DNA from: Flagellatimonas centrodinii
GTDB lineage: Bacteria > Pseudomonadota > Gammaproteobacteria > Nevskiales > Nevskiaceae
Assembly: GCF_016918765.2 (NCBI RefSeq)
Contig: NZ_CP092104.1
Coordinates: 2,542,001-2,606,000 of the forward strand
Reading direction: 5' to 3'
DNA length: 64,000 nucleotides
Part shown: positions 11,662 to 18,667 of the stretch, in pieces
Position numbering within the stretch: the stretch's first letter is position 1
Layout: each line of letters starts with the position of its first letter
Program-made: the position numbers and the translations under genes
The notes under the pieces: generated by a model
The model's input: the letters and a program-made list of their open reading frames with translations, nothing else
Told to the model about the DNA's origin: nothing
Database searches by the model: none

Positions 11662-12272
11662 GTCTGCGGCACCTCTTTCAGGGCCTGCTGATACGCCGCT
11701 TGCACCGCATGGAACTCGTCGGAGTTGCCGCCGCGGTCAGGGTGTGTCTCGGACCGGCGACGGCGGAACGCTGATTCGATGTCGGCACGGGTGGGTGCCG
11801 TACCCGGCAGCAGGCCCAGCACGTCCCGCCAGCCGCGCTCGGTCGGCGCCGGCAGGGCAGTGAATCCCTTGAACGCGGCCTCCATCATGTCGCCGGTGCC
11901 CCAGCGCGAGATCCCGCGCAGGGCGTCGATGGTCTTGGCGATGGCCTGCATGTTGTCGGCCACGGTCAGCCAGCGGTCGCAGGCGAAGCACACCGGGTTG
12001 CCCTTGTAGTTGAAGTACACGGCCACGCCCGGGTCATCCGGCGGCCGAGCGCTGGCCAGTGGCAGGCCGTCGCGGCGAAGGGGCATGTTGGTGGACAGGA
12101 TCAGCCCGGCCTCGCGCCGCATCCACTCGTATCGGCCGGTCATCAGTTCGACCTGGCGCACGACTTCATCGCGGGCCCGGGCAAAGCTGGTGTCGAACCG
12201 GGAGCGCTCACGCTCGCCCCGGCTGGTTCGGGGCCGACCCTCGGGCCAGTAGAGGGGGTAGGACTCGATCAT
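11658..12272 (-). CDS. phage protein with C-terminal DnaJ (J) domain
   Basis: This 204-aa protein ends in a short J domain with the Hsp70-contact motif (SETHPDRGGN) between two helices. J domains stimulate DnaK, and lambda-type replication needs host DnaK/DnaJ, so a chaperone-recruiting role in replication is plausible but inferred. The N-terminal 130 residues are unrecognised and contain a CFACDRW Cys pair. ATGA overlaps on both sides. Confidence 0.75.
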   Translation of the reverse strand: MIESYPLYWPEGRPRTSRGERERSRFDTSFARARDEVVRQVELMTGRYEWMRREAGLILSTNMPLRRDGLPLASARPPDDPGVAVYFNYKGNPVCFACDRWLTVADNMQAIAKTIDALRGISRWGTGDMMEAAFKGFTALPAPTERGWRDVLGLLPGTAPTRADIESAFRRRRSETHPDRGGNSDEFHAVQAAYQQALKEVPQT

Positions 12273-12526
12273 GCTGCGGCCCTCGTCTGCTCGATGCGGG
12301 GCGCGTGGTTCTCGCCCAACAGCGCTGCGGCTGGCTGGGGGCTGACGCTGTTGCCGACCATGCGCACTTGGGCGCTCTTCGTGAACACGCGCCCGTCGTG
12401 GCCGCGCTCGATGATGTAGCCGTCGGGGAACCCTTGGGCGCGGTACAGCTCGCGCGGGTTGAGCATGCGCAGGCCGATGTCGACGATGAGCTCTTCGGCC
12501 AGGGGCAAGATGAATTGGCGAGTCAC
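12269..12526 (-). CDS. C-terminal fragment of a DNA C5-cytosine methyltransferase, 85 aa
   Basis: Contains only the end of a Dcm-type enzyme: motif IX (NPRELYRAQGFPDGY) and motif X (KSAQVRMVGNSVSP). The catalytic PCQ and ENV motifs are absent here and from the whole window. The GTG start at 12526 overlaps the stop of the 31-aa gene (GTGA), so the fragment seems to be kept as a small expressed gene rather than as random debris. Confidence 0.75.
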   Translation of the reverse strand: MTRQFILPLAEELIVDIGLRMLNPRELYRAQGFPDGYIIERGHDGRVFTKSAQVRMVGNSVSPQPAAALLGENHAPRIEQTRAAA

Positions 12527-12618
12527 CGGCGCCGCCCCTTCTTCTGCGGCATGACGTGCTCCCAGCGCATGCGGTCCTTGAGCCGGCGCTGTGCGCGGAT
12601 GTTGCGGCGGCGGCTCAT
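12523..12618 (-). CDS. basic 31-aa peptide
   Basis: Starts MSRRRNIRAQRRLKDRMRWE and ends KKGRRR. About 14 of 31 residues are Arg or Lys, so it would bind nucleic acid. It overlaps the upstream gene by ATGA and the methyltransferase fragment by GTGA. Confidence 0.5.
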   Translation of the reverse strand: MSRRRNIRAQRRLKDRMRWEHVMPQKKGRRR

Positions 12619-13184
12619 GCTGTTGTGGCCTGCTGGGCGGACGGGGCCTGACGGCGGGTGGGGGTGATGATGTTGTCAGTCCATTTGATGGGGTTGCGCT
12701 GGTAGCCGTTGAGGGCGCGCAGGCCTCGTTCGGTGATGTCGTATTGCCGTGGTTTGGTGCCGGGGCGAGCGACGATGCGCATGGTTTGGGTGAGGCCGCT
12801 GAGTGCGCTGCTGGCGGCGGTGGGGTTGCACCCGAAGGCGGCGGTGACTTGCCGGTTTGTGCTGCCGGGGTTGTCGGCGATGTGGCGTAGCACTTTGAGT
12901 TTTGGCGGGCTCTTGCTGGGATGCCGCTTGGGTGGCGAGGGGATGTTGGGCTCGATGGTTTCGCCGCCGGGGTTGTGGCCTGCGGGACGTGGCGGGGCAT
13001 CGGGCCGGTAGTACTCGGGGCGGCCATTGTGGTTGCGGCGCCAGTGCAGGCGGCCGGTGCTGATGAGGCTGTTTGCAGCGGCCTGGATGTCGTGAAGGGT
13101 GAACTCGCGGTCGAGCATGTCGTGCAGGGCGGGGGCTGTCATGGCGGTGCCTTTGAGTGCGCGGCGGATCAGGATTGCGAGCAT
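12615..13184 (-). CDS. putative winged-helix DNA-binding phage protein, 189 aa
   Basis: Begins MLAILIRRALKGTAMTAPAL with a good Shine-Dalgarno (TGGAGG). The C-terminal part (VLRHIADNPGSTNRQVTAAF to QYDITERGLRALNG) has the pattern of a winged helix: helix, turn, recognition helix, and a wing ending in a YDITERG segment. The N-terminal half (HDMLDREFTLHDIQAAANSL) looks like a second similar domain. Probably a regulator or replication accessory. Confidence 0.65.
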   Translation of the reverse strand: MLAILIRRALKGTAMTAPALHDMLDREFTLHDIQAAANSLISTGRLHWRRNHNGRPEYYRPDAPPRPAGHNPGGETIEPNIPSPPKRHPSKSPPKLKVLRHIADNPGSTNRQVTAAFGCNPTAASSALSGLTQTMRIVARPGTKPRQYDITERGLRALNGYQRNPIKWTDNIITPTRRQAPSAQQATTA

Positions 13185-13528
13185 GAGGTGGCCTCCAGGG
13201 TGGCGATGTGTTGGACGAGGTAGTTGCTGTTGGCGAGCAGGTGGCCGGCTTGGTTGCGGCTGACGCGGATGAGGCGGCGGTCTGTGATGCGGCGGGCGAG
13301 GCAGTAGAGCCATTGGGCCTTGGCGCGCTGTGCGGGCACGCGGGCGCGCATGAGGCGGACGGCGGCTTGCTGTAGCTGGGCGAGGTTTTTGGTGCCAGTG
13401 AGGTAGCCGCTGCGGGCGAGGTCGTGGGCGCTGGTGGCGGCACGCAGTTCGTCTGCGCGGGCGCGGCGCTTTTGGGCGCGGCGGGCGGCGCGGCTGATGT
13501 AGGCGGGGGTTGGGCTGGGGGCGTTCAT
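13169..13528 (-). CDS. hypothetical phage protein, 119 aa
   Basis: Begins MNAPSPTPAYISRAARRAQK. Strongly basic and helical, with no known domain. It overlaps its downstream neighbour by 16 nt and its upstream neighbour by ATGA. Confidence 0.55.
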   Translation of the reverse strand: MNAPSPTPAYISRAARRAQKRRARADELRAATSAHDLARSGYLTGTKNLAQLQQAAVRLMRARVPAQRAKAQWLYCLARRITDRRLIRVSRNQAGHLLANSNYLVQHIATLEATSCSQS

Positions 13529-14070
13529 GCGCCGCAGCCTCTGCCGGTGGTGCCGCGGTTGTCGGGGCTGACGTAGTGCTGCCAGTACCGCCAGCCTTGG
13601 GCGCACCAGAAGCCCCAGCGGCGGTAGGCGGGGCCGGTGATGAAGAGGGTCCAGCAGGGTGGGGCGCCTTCGGTGACGATGAGGCGGTGGCGCATGCGGC
13701 CGGTGCGGCAGGTGATGCCGCTGCGGGTGCCGGCGGTGCGCTGTACGTCGCGGGTGCAGCCGGGGCGGTAGTCCATGGCGGGCTGCTGGCGTTGCCGGGC
13801 GGGCAGGCGTTCGGTGTAGCTGCCGGCGAGCAGTAGGCTGATGTTGAGCCAGGGGTGGCAGTGCAGGGCGCGGTCGTCGTCGCTACGCAGGATCTGGTGT
13901 AGGTAGATGTTGAACAGGGGGTTGCGGGGGATGACGTACCAGCGGCGCAGGTAGGGGTCTGCGGGGTCGCCGATGACGAAGTTGGGTGGGCGCTTGTGGG
14001 CGATGTTTCGGAGCATCCACATGTAGATGCTGGTGGCGAGGCGATTGCCGAGGTTGATATGCCGGGTCAT
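13525..14070 (-). CDS. cupin-fold phage protein
   Basis: This 181-aa protein contains a cupin-like stretch (NPLFNIYLHQILRSDDDRAL then HCHPWLNISLLLAGSY) with HxH as a probable metal site, and later a VTEGAPPCWTLFITGP strand. Start MTRHINLGNRLATS at 14070. Cupin proteins of this type occur in early regions of many prophages; the substrate is unknown. A truncated second copy lies at 14746-14955. Confidence 0.7.
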   Translation of the reverse strand: MTRHINLGNRLATSIYMWMLRNIAHKRPPNFVIGDPADPYLRRWYVIPRNPLFNIYLHQILRSDDDRALHCHPWLNISLLLAGSYTERLPARQRQQPAMDYRPGCTRDVQRTAGTRSGITCRTGRMRHRLIVTEGAPPCWTLFITGPAYRRWGFWCAQGWRYWQHYVSPDNRGTTGRGCGA

Positions 14071-14300
14071 GTGCGATCTGCCTTTTCGATGTCGATGCGC
14101 ACCAGGTGGGGGTGCTCGGGATGGGCGATGAGGTGGCCGGCGCTTTGGAGCACCCACAGGGCCTCGCCGATGAAGGCTTCGCGGTCTTCGGGGTGGATGG
14201 CGCTGGTGTCGCACCAGGCGTGGCCGTCGAGTTCGTTCCAGCGGCAGAACGATTCGAGGTCTGAGCGGGCGCACATGCGGGCGTAGGCGGTGATGCGCTT
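13863..14300. repeat. copy A of a ~0.4-kb direct duplication
   Basis: Matches 14784-15176 with more than 90% identity over most of its length by eye. It covers the N-terminal half of the cupin gene and most of the 104-aa gene. Copy B lacks 36 bp of the cupin (an in-frame loss of 12 residues) and carries a foreign 47-bp segment. Confidence 0.85.
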
Positions 14301-14381
14301 GTAGGCGCCGGTGCGCTCCGCGTGCTTGATGGCATGGCGTTTGACGCCATCCATGACGAGGTCGTCGTGCATCTGTTTCAT
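14067..14381 (-). CDS. hypothetical phage protein, 104 aa (copy A of a duplicated gene)
   Basis: Begins MKQMHDDLVMDGVKRHAIKH. Contains RITAYARMCARSDLESFCRW and ends HPHLVRIDIEKADRT. No known domain. A chimeric second copy lies at 14952-15236. It overlaps the cupin gene start by ATGA. Confidence 0.65.
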   Translation of the reverse strand: MKQMHDDLVMDGVKRHAIKHAERTGAYKRITAYARMCARSDLESFCRWNELDGHAWCDTSAIHPEDREAFIGEALWVLQSAGHLIAHPEHPHLVRIDIEKADRT

Positions 14382-14749
14382 GCTGCCTCCGCCTGCGGCA
14401 AGCCGCGCAGTTGCTCCAGTGGCACCCACGTGAGGGTTGGCTGGCCGTGACGGTTTAGCTTTCGCTTGTCGTGATATGCAGCGCGGATGTGCAGGCTGTG
14501 GAAGTTCTGCGGGTCGGCCAAGCGGATGAATTGCTCGGCGTATTGGGGCGCGTCATAGGCATCGCCTATGCGGGTGGGGCGGACCTTTTGGAATAGCTCA
14601 TCGGTCCGGTGCTCGATGCGGTCAAGCCATTCGTCTTCGCTGAGCCAGACGCGCACACCGCCGGGGCGCTCGTCCCACCGGCTGATCTTTTGAGTGAGGC
14701 GGCGCTTGATGGAATGGCGGCTGACGCCGTAGACGGCGAAGGCTGTCAT
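14378..14749 (-). CDS. hypothetical phage protein, 123 aa
   Basis: Begins MTAFAVYGVSRHSIKRRLTQ, a likely small DNA-binding helix-turn-helix opening (GVSRHSIKRRL). The rest is unrecognised. Start at 14749 overlaps the truncated cupin copy by ATGA. Confidence 0.6.
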   Translation of the reverse strand: MTAFAVYGVSRHSIKRRLTQKISRWDERPGGVRVWLSEDEWLDRIEHRTDELFQKVRPTRIGDAYDAPQYAEQFIRLADPQNFHSLHIRAAYHDKRKLNRHGQPTLTWVPLEQLRGLPQAEAA

Positions 14750-14955
14750 GACAAGCCCCAGCAGCAGCATGGCGTGGGGGGGGGCAGGGCGCGGTCGTCG
14801 TCGCTACGCAGTATCTGGTGCAGGTAGATGTTGAACAGGGGGTCTGCGGGGTCGCCGATGACGAAGTTGGGTGGGCGCTTGTGGGCGATGTTTCGGAGCA
14901 TCCACATGTAGATGCTGGTGGCGAGGCGATTGCCGAGGTTGGTGTGCCGGGTCAT
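14746..14955 (-). pseudogene. truncated second copy of the cupin gene
   Basis: The first 34 codons match the intact cupin gene at 13525-14070. Twelve codons are then missing in frame (YLRRWYVIPRNP), and the protein ends after DDRAL with the unrelated tail PPPTPCCCWGLS. The metal-binding HCHPW is lost. It is still embedded in the chain of ATGA overlaps, so it may be translated as a 69-aa product. Confidence 0.75.
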
Positions 14956-15176
14956 GTGCGATCTGCCTTTTCGATGTCGATGCGCACCAGGTGCGGGTGT
15001 TTGGGATGGGCGGTGAGGTCGGTCTTCTTCGAGAGGTCGAGCCCGATGCAACACTCGCGGCCTTCGGGGTGGATGGCGCTGGTGTCGCACCAGGCGTGGC
15101 CGTCGAGGTCGTTCCAGCGGCAGAACGATTCGAGGTCTGACCGGGCGCACATGCGGGCGTAGGCGGTGATGCGCTT
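14784..15176. repeat. copy B of the duplication
   Basis: Second copy of 13863-14300, shortened inside the cupin part and altered in the middle by a terminase-derived segment (15009-15055). Confidence 0.85.
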
Positions 15177-15236
15177 CACGGTCAGGCCAAGCTGATTGCC
15201 TTTGATGACCGCGGAGTCAGGGGGGTGTGGGCTCAT
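14952..15236 (-). CDS. chimeric copy B of the 104-aa gene, with terminase insert (94 aa)
   Basis: The ends match the 104-aa gene (KRITAYARMCARSDLESFCR; HPHLVRIDIEKADRT), but the centre reads CCIGLDLSKKTDLTA, which is the nuclease-motif segment of this phage's own terminase large subunit (CYIGLDLSKKTDLTA). The first 20 residues also differ from copy A. The frame is open throughout. Whether it is functional is unknown. Confidence 0.75.
   Translation of the reverse strand: MSPHPPDSAVIKGNQLGLTVKRITAYARMCARSDLESFCRWNDLDGHAWCDTSAIHPEGRECCIGLDLSKKTDLTAHPKHPHLVRIDIEKADRT
15009..15055 (-). repeat. 47-bp inverted copy of a terL segment
   Basis: The reverse complement of 15009-15055 matches 22998-23044 at 46 of 47 positions (one A to G change). 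It is in the reading frame that preserves the terminase peptide. Confidence 0.9.
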
Positions 15237-15460
15237 GCGGCGTGTTGCTCCTGTGTTGCCTTTTGGTCACGCAGCCAAGCGAGGCTGGCGCGGATGCGGG
15301 TAAGGCCGCCGATGATTTCGGCGGCGGTATGGGGGTACATGGCGCGCCGGTGGACGAGGCGGGCGTTGTTGTTGGCGGTGATGGCAATGTGTTTGTCGAG
15401 CCACCGCAGTTGTGCGTTGAGCTGTCCGAGGTCGGGGCTGTGGGCGGTGGGGGCGTTCAT
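15233..15460 (-). CDS. hypothetical phage protein, 75 aa
   Basis: Begins MNAPTAHSPDLGQLNAQLRW and is largely helical (GLTRIRASLAWLRDQKATQE). No known domain. ATGA overlaps on both sides. Confidence 0.6.
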   Translation of the reverse strand: MNAPTAHSPDLGQLNAQLRWLDKHIAITANNNARLVHRRAMYPHTAAEIIGGLTRIRASLAWLRDQKATQEQHAA

Positions 15461-15720
15461 TTGGAATCGCTGGCGGCGACGCGGCCGAGGTCGGTGAGGC
15501 GCCAGCCTCTGCCGCCGCGTGGGCCGGGGTGGTGCTCGGTGTAGCCCTGGGCTTCGAGCTGCTGCAGTTGGGCCTGGGCGAGGACGATGCTGGCTTTGCT
15601 GCGGTGCCCTTCGGCGCGCTTGGCCATTCGGGCTGCGGTGATGTGGGTGAGCCCCCCACGCGCGGCGGCGAGCCGGCACAGGAGTGCGGCTTCGGTGCGG
15701 GTGAGGGGGCCGAGGTGCAT
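15457..15720 (-). CDS. small winged-helix protein, 87 aa
   Basis: Begins MHLGPLTRTEAALLCRLAAA. The pattern of three helices followed by a glycine-rich wing (HPGPRGGRGWRLTDLGRVAA) suggests a MarR/PadR-like winged helix. Probably a phage regulator. Confidence 0.6.
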   Translation of the reverse strand: MHLGPLTRTEAALLCRLAAARGGLTHITAARMAKRAEGHRSKASIVLAQAQLQQLEAQGYTEHHPGPRGGRGWRLTDLGRVAASDSK

Positions 15721-15828
15721 GTCAGGCGGCCGTGTTTTGCGCGGCGCGCAGCGGGATATGGCGGGCCGCACCCTCTGTTGTAGGATGCTGGTGCCAACGA
15801 ACATCGCCACAAGAAGAAGGAGCGGCCC

Positions 15829-15930
15829 ATGGAACGGGTTTGGATGCGAGGTGCTTGCGTGGACCAGGGCGTGGTGAAGAAATCGCACCAGCCGCCACGG
15901 CCGCCCCCGCCGCCGCCCCCACGGGATTAA
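15829..15930 (+). CDS. 33-aa peptide with polyproline tail
   Basis: Preceded by a good Shine-Dalgarno (AAGGAG, 15817-15822). Begins MERVWMRGACVDQGVVKKSH and ends QPPRPPPPPPPRD. It lies 13 bases before the 160-aa membrane protein gene on the same strand, so the two form a small rightward cassette inside the leftward operon. Confidence 0.5.
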   Translation: MERVWMRGACVDQGVVKKSHQPPRPPPPPPPRD

Positions 15931-15943
15931 CCGGAGCGATGCG

Positions 15944-16426
15944 ATGGATAACGACGAGGCCTACAAGGCCAAATACAAGGCGCTTTTTCGGCTGCACTAC
16001 AACACGCGGTTGCTGACGCTCCACTGCGCCTACTGGCGGTGGGTGGGGTACATATGCCGCGCACTTACGGCGGTGGGTGCAACCGCTGCAATGGCCTCTC
16101 TCACGCTCACCGGCAGCACTGCGTCGGCGGCACTGGCGGTGCTGGTGTGGGTGGCATGGCTGGCTGAGATGACGTTCTCGCCGTTCGAGAAGGCGGCGAA
16201 GGGCCAGTGGGAGCTGGCGCCGTTCGTCAAGCTGCAAGACCGCGCCGACGGGATGACGGAAGGGGAATTGCGCTGCGCGATCGATGAAGCTTCGGCCACC
16301 GATCCGGTGACGCCGATCAGCGCGCTGCGGGATGTCGCCTGGCTGCAGGCGGGTGAAGAGCTGGGTTCGCCCGGTGCGCAGTTGAACCTGTCGCGGTTTC
16401 AGCGGCTGCTGCGGGCTGTGTTGTAG
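15944..16426 (+). CDS. two-helix membrane protein, 160 aa
   Basis: Begins MDNDEAYKAKYKALFRLHYN. Two adjacent hydrophobic segments (about residues 34-56 and 60-76) are followed by a 75-residue cytoplasmic tail. The layout recalls SLATT-type 2TM effector proteins, but this is a shape similarity only. CGGAGCG precedes the ATG. Confidence 0.6.
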   Translation: MDNDEAYKAKYKALFRLHYNTRLLTLHCAYWRWVGYICRALTAVGATAAMASLTLTGSTASAALAVLVWVAWLAEMTFSPFEKAAKGQWELAPFVKLQDRADGMTEGELRCAIDEASATDPVTPISALRDVAWLQAGEELGSPGAQLNLSRFQRLLRAVL

Positions 16427-16440
16427 GGGGGCGCGGTTCA

Positions 16441-16587
16441 TTAACGCGCCACCCGAACTGCGATAAGGCCCCGGCGGGTGGGGCGCAGGCGGTAGCCGCG
16501 AGCGGCATAGGCTTTCGCTACGTCGGCAACCCGGGTGTGGCGGGGGTAGTCGGCGGCGCGGATGGGGGTGGAGAGGGGGGTGCTCAT
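16441..16587 (-). CDS. hypothetical small basic protein, 48 aa
   Basis: Begins MSTPLSTPIRAADYPRHTRV and ends RRGLIAVRVAR. It has a compact helix-then-strand pattern (VADVAKAYAARGYRLRPT). Its ATG overlaps the stop of the 153-aa gene (ATGA). Confidence 0.55.
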   Translation of the reverse strand: MSTPLSTPIRAADYPRHTRVADVAKAYAARGYRLRPTRRGLIAVRVAR

Positions 16588-17045
16588 TGGGCACCTGCCC
16601 GGGCGCTGTGCGCGGCCAGTTTCTGTTGGGCGTAGGCGGTGGCTTCGGCGATCTCTTTGGCGTCGGCTGCGTCGCGCAGTGCCTGATATTCGAGAGAGTC
16701 GAGGGGCTCGGTGAGGTCGTGGTCTACGTCTGAGCTTGTGACATCGAGGCCGTCGATGATGTCTGCATCCCCAATGCTGACAAGGTGCTCTGCCTTTTCG
16801 GCTGCGTCAGCTTCGTTGAGGGCGTTGACTACGACGGTGACGGTGCCGCAGGCGCCGACGTTGACGGTGAAGCGGCCGGCTTGTTCGGGGCCGGGGGCGT
16901 CGATGTTGTCGGCCTCTGCGCAGGAGAGGTGGTAGATGGCGCCGTTGTCGGTGAGGCGGTGCGGGCCGCTGACGGGGCGGCCGCACAATGTGCAGTGGCG
17001 CGCTGCGGCGCGGATGGGGTGGGCGGCTGTGGCATTGCTGGGCAT
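16584..17045 (-). CDS. phage protein with treble-clef-like zinc motif, 153 aa
   Basis: Begins MPSNATAAHPIRAAARHC. Residues around CTLCGRPVSGPHRL and YHLSCAEAD form a CxxC/HxxC zinc site. The remainder is acidic and alpha-helical. It is the first gene of the leftward operon and starts about 29 bases downstream of the -10 of a candidate promoter. Confidence 0.65.
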   Translation of the reverse strand: MPSNATAAHPIRAAARHCTLCGRPVSGPHRLTDNGAIYHLSCAEADNIDAPGPEQAGRFTVNVGACGTVTVVVNALNEADAAEKAEHLVSIGDADIIDGLDVTSSDVDHDLTEPLDSLEYQALRDAADAKEIAEATAYAQQKLAAHSARAGAQ

Positions 17046-17073
17046 GGTTGACTCACGACTGAACGTGGCGACA

Positions 17074-17102
17074 ACCGTAAAGCCGTCAAGTTGGAATGTC
17101 AA
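17074..17102 (-). promoter_or_regulatory. candidate leftward early promoter (PL-like)
   Basis: On the minus strand, TTGACA (17102-17097) is followed after 17 bp by TACGGT (17079-17074). It heads the long leftward operon that ends with integrase. The -10 is weak (3 of 6), so the site is tentative. Confidence 0.5.
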
Positions 17103-17180
17103 GCACGCTTTACGAAACTCCAGATTTTGCCCGTGCGGTGGGATTGCGGTAGGGTCCCGACAAGACATTGGAGATCAACG

Positions 17181-17663
17181 ATGGCATTGAAGCCCTGTCG
17201 TGAATGTAAAAAGCCTGTCAGTACGTCTGCATCAGTTTGCCCCGTCTGCGGAACGCCTAAGCCCACTCGCTCTCGGGGTCGGGCGCTGTTCTTCGCTGTG
17301 GCGGCCGGCTTTGTTGGCGTCTGGATCGTGAATGGCGCGCTGGTGGATCATCAATCCACGCCTCGCTCGGAAAGGCCTCCGATGTCAAGGGAGGACTCGT
17401 TGCGCGCCAGGGCCTGCGCTTTCTCGATTGCTGCGGTTCGCACGCAGCTTGTAGCGCCCAAGACAGCCGAATTCCCCAGCTGCAACTGGAATAGAGACGA
17501 GTTTGGATTCCGGCACGCGGAAAATATGCGGACGTGGTGGGTTTCAGCTCACGTGGACGCCAGCAACCGGATGGGCGTGATGCTGAGGCAACGATACATC
17601 GTGAAGATGAGGCTCGACGACAGTGGCGCCTTCGAGGCTGTCGATGTGACGCTGGGGGACTAG
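17181..17663 (+). CDS. zinc-ribbon membrane protein, 160 aa
   Basis: Begins MALKPCRECKKPVSTSASVC; the pairs CREC and CPVC form an N-terminal zinc ribbon. One membrane helix follows (about residues 37-54), then a 100-residue domain ending in a beta-rich YIVKMRLDDSGAFEAVDVTL. GGAGA precedes the ATG. Likely a moron expressed from the lysogen, located next to the repressor. Function unknown. Confidence 0.65.
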   Translation: MALKPCRECKKPVSTSASVCPVCGTPKPTRSRGRALFFAVAAGFVGVWIVNGALVDHQSTPRSERPPMSREDSLRARACAFSIAAVRTQLVAPKTAEFPSCNWNRDEFGFRHAENMRTWWVSAHVDASNRMGVMLRQRYIVKMRLDDSGAFEAVDVTLGD

Positions 17664-18139
17664 CGGTTCAGCTCCAGCTGGAACGCCCGCTTCGCCACGT
17701 CGATATACCGATCCAGTTCATTCGTGTGCTCTTTGAGCTTGCTGGCGATACGGTCTGCCGTCTCACAGGCTGACTGATGCGTGAGCCGGTCTGTTTCCCG
17801 TAATTCGTTGCTGACCATCTCCATGCGGGAGGTGAAAACCTGTATGGCTGTCTCAAGCATGTGAACGCCGACTGGCCGACTGTCGAGATTAAAAGCTGCT
17901 TTCTTCTCGTTGACTTCCGATGCGTCGCTGTCGTCCCCGGTTCCGCCGGATTCGAAGAAGGTGAGATTCAGGATCTGCGCAAGCCTGCGCATGTTCGATG
18001 CCTTGATTTCGACGCTGTCGGATGTCTCCCAGCTATGGATAGTTTGCCGAGAAACGCCCATCCGGCGCGCAAGCTCGGCTGCGCCCATGCCCCGATTGAG
18101 GCGGGCATTCCGGATCAACTCGGCGCGTCCTATATCCAT
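17660..18139 (-). CDS. phage repressor, Xre-type (CI-like)
   Basis: This 159-aa protein has an N-terminal helix-turn-helix (ELARRMGVSRQTIHSWETSD) and a C-terminal helical region (LETAIQVFTSRMEMVSNELR) likely used for oligomerisation. No LexA-type self-cleavage motif is visible. It diverges from the Cro-like gene, with two similar palindromes in between. It is the expected lysogeny repressor. Confidence 0.85.
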   Translation of the reverse strand: MDIGRAELIRNARLNRGMGAAELARRMGVSRQTIHSWETSDSVEIKASNMRRLAQILNLTFFESGGTGDDSDASEVNEKKAAFNLDSRPVGVHMLETAIQVFTSRMEMVSNELRETDRLTHQSACETADRIASKLKEHTNELDRYIDVAKRAFQLELNR

Positions 18140-18153
18140 GCGGCGATTGTCTC

Positions 18154-18201
18154 ACTTCGAAAGTAAAGACTGATTGACACAGACTTGACGCCTTCGTAAG
18201 G
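18154..18201. promoter_or_regulatory. two candidate repressor/Cro operators
   Basis: ACTTCGAAAGT (18154-18164) and CCTTCGTAAGG (18191-18201) share the form nCTTCGnAAGn, with arms of four bases around a 3-base centre. Centres are 37 bp apart. The second overlaps the -10 of the cro promoter. Confidence 0.65.
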
Positions 18202-18202
18202 T
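18174..18202 (+). promoter_or_regulatory. PR-like promoter of the cro gene
   Basis: TTGACA (18174-18179), a 17-bp spacer and TAAGGT (18197-18202). A start 7 bases downstream falls on the A of the cro ATG (18209), so the cro message may be leaderless. Confidence 0.7.
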
Positions 18203-18208
18203 TGTCGA

Positions 18209-18424
18209 ATGACGAAGGCTGATGCGATCGCGCACTTCAAGGGGGCGGCACGTCTGGCGAGCGCCATCGGATGCTCTCGGCAGGCCGTACACCAGTGGCC
18301 GCCTGAGCTACCTGACCGCATCGCAGACAGGGTCATTGCTGCAATCACCCGCAGCGGCCTGGAAGTGCCCCCTGAATTGATGCCGAGTGAATCTGGGGGT
18401 GCTGATGTTTGCTCCCAGATGTAG
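18209..18424 (+). CDS. Cro-like regulator
   Basis: This 71-aa protein begins MTKADAIAHFKGAARLASAI and contains a helix-turn-helix (ARLASAIGCSRQAVHQWPPE) of the Cro/YdaS-like type. It diverges from the CI-like gene across 69 bp. There is no Shine-Dalgarno upstream, consistent with leaderless translation. Confidence 0.82.
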   Translation: MTKADAIAHFKGAARLASAIGCSRQAVHQWPPELPDRIADRVIAAITRSGLEVPPELMPSESGGADVCSQM

Positions 18425-18576
18425 GCAAAACCTCGGCTGTAGCTCGCTTTCCCCGGCGGACCCCACCCGCCCGCACGCCGGTTCCCCTGCCGGTTGGCGA
18501 AAGTCGATGCGCCGCCGGCGCGCACGTGGGGTGCCGGCACCTTTTCTCCTCCGGCCGCGCTGTGTGCGTGGCTGTT

Positions 18577-18610
18577 GCCCGGCCCCTTTGCGGGGGCTGG
18601 GCTTTTCTTT
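18577..18610 (+). terminator. rho-independent terminator after cro (tR1-like position)
   Basis: GCCCGGCCCC (18577-18586) pairs with GGGGCTGGGC (18593-18602) with one G:T pair, followed by TTTTCTTT. It lies between cro and the CII-like gene as in lambda. The rest of 18425-18667 is non-coding with no other feature I can support. Confidence 0.75.
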
Positions 18611-18667
18611 GGCTGCGGCTGCGGTTGTGCCATGTGCGCAGCCTGCCAGTGCGCATAGGGGTTGCCC

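Noticed and set aside
10420-11691. 423-aa + strand frame
   Set aside because: Antisense to the methyltransferase with clear DPPYG and FAGSGST motifs; no motif of its own.
12527-13027. Long frame upstream of the C5-methyltransferase fragment
   Set aside because: Its upstream part is low-complexity Pro/Ala/Ser and overlaps the winged-helix gene. The GTG at 12526 with GTGA coupling is the better start.
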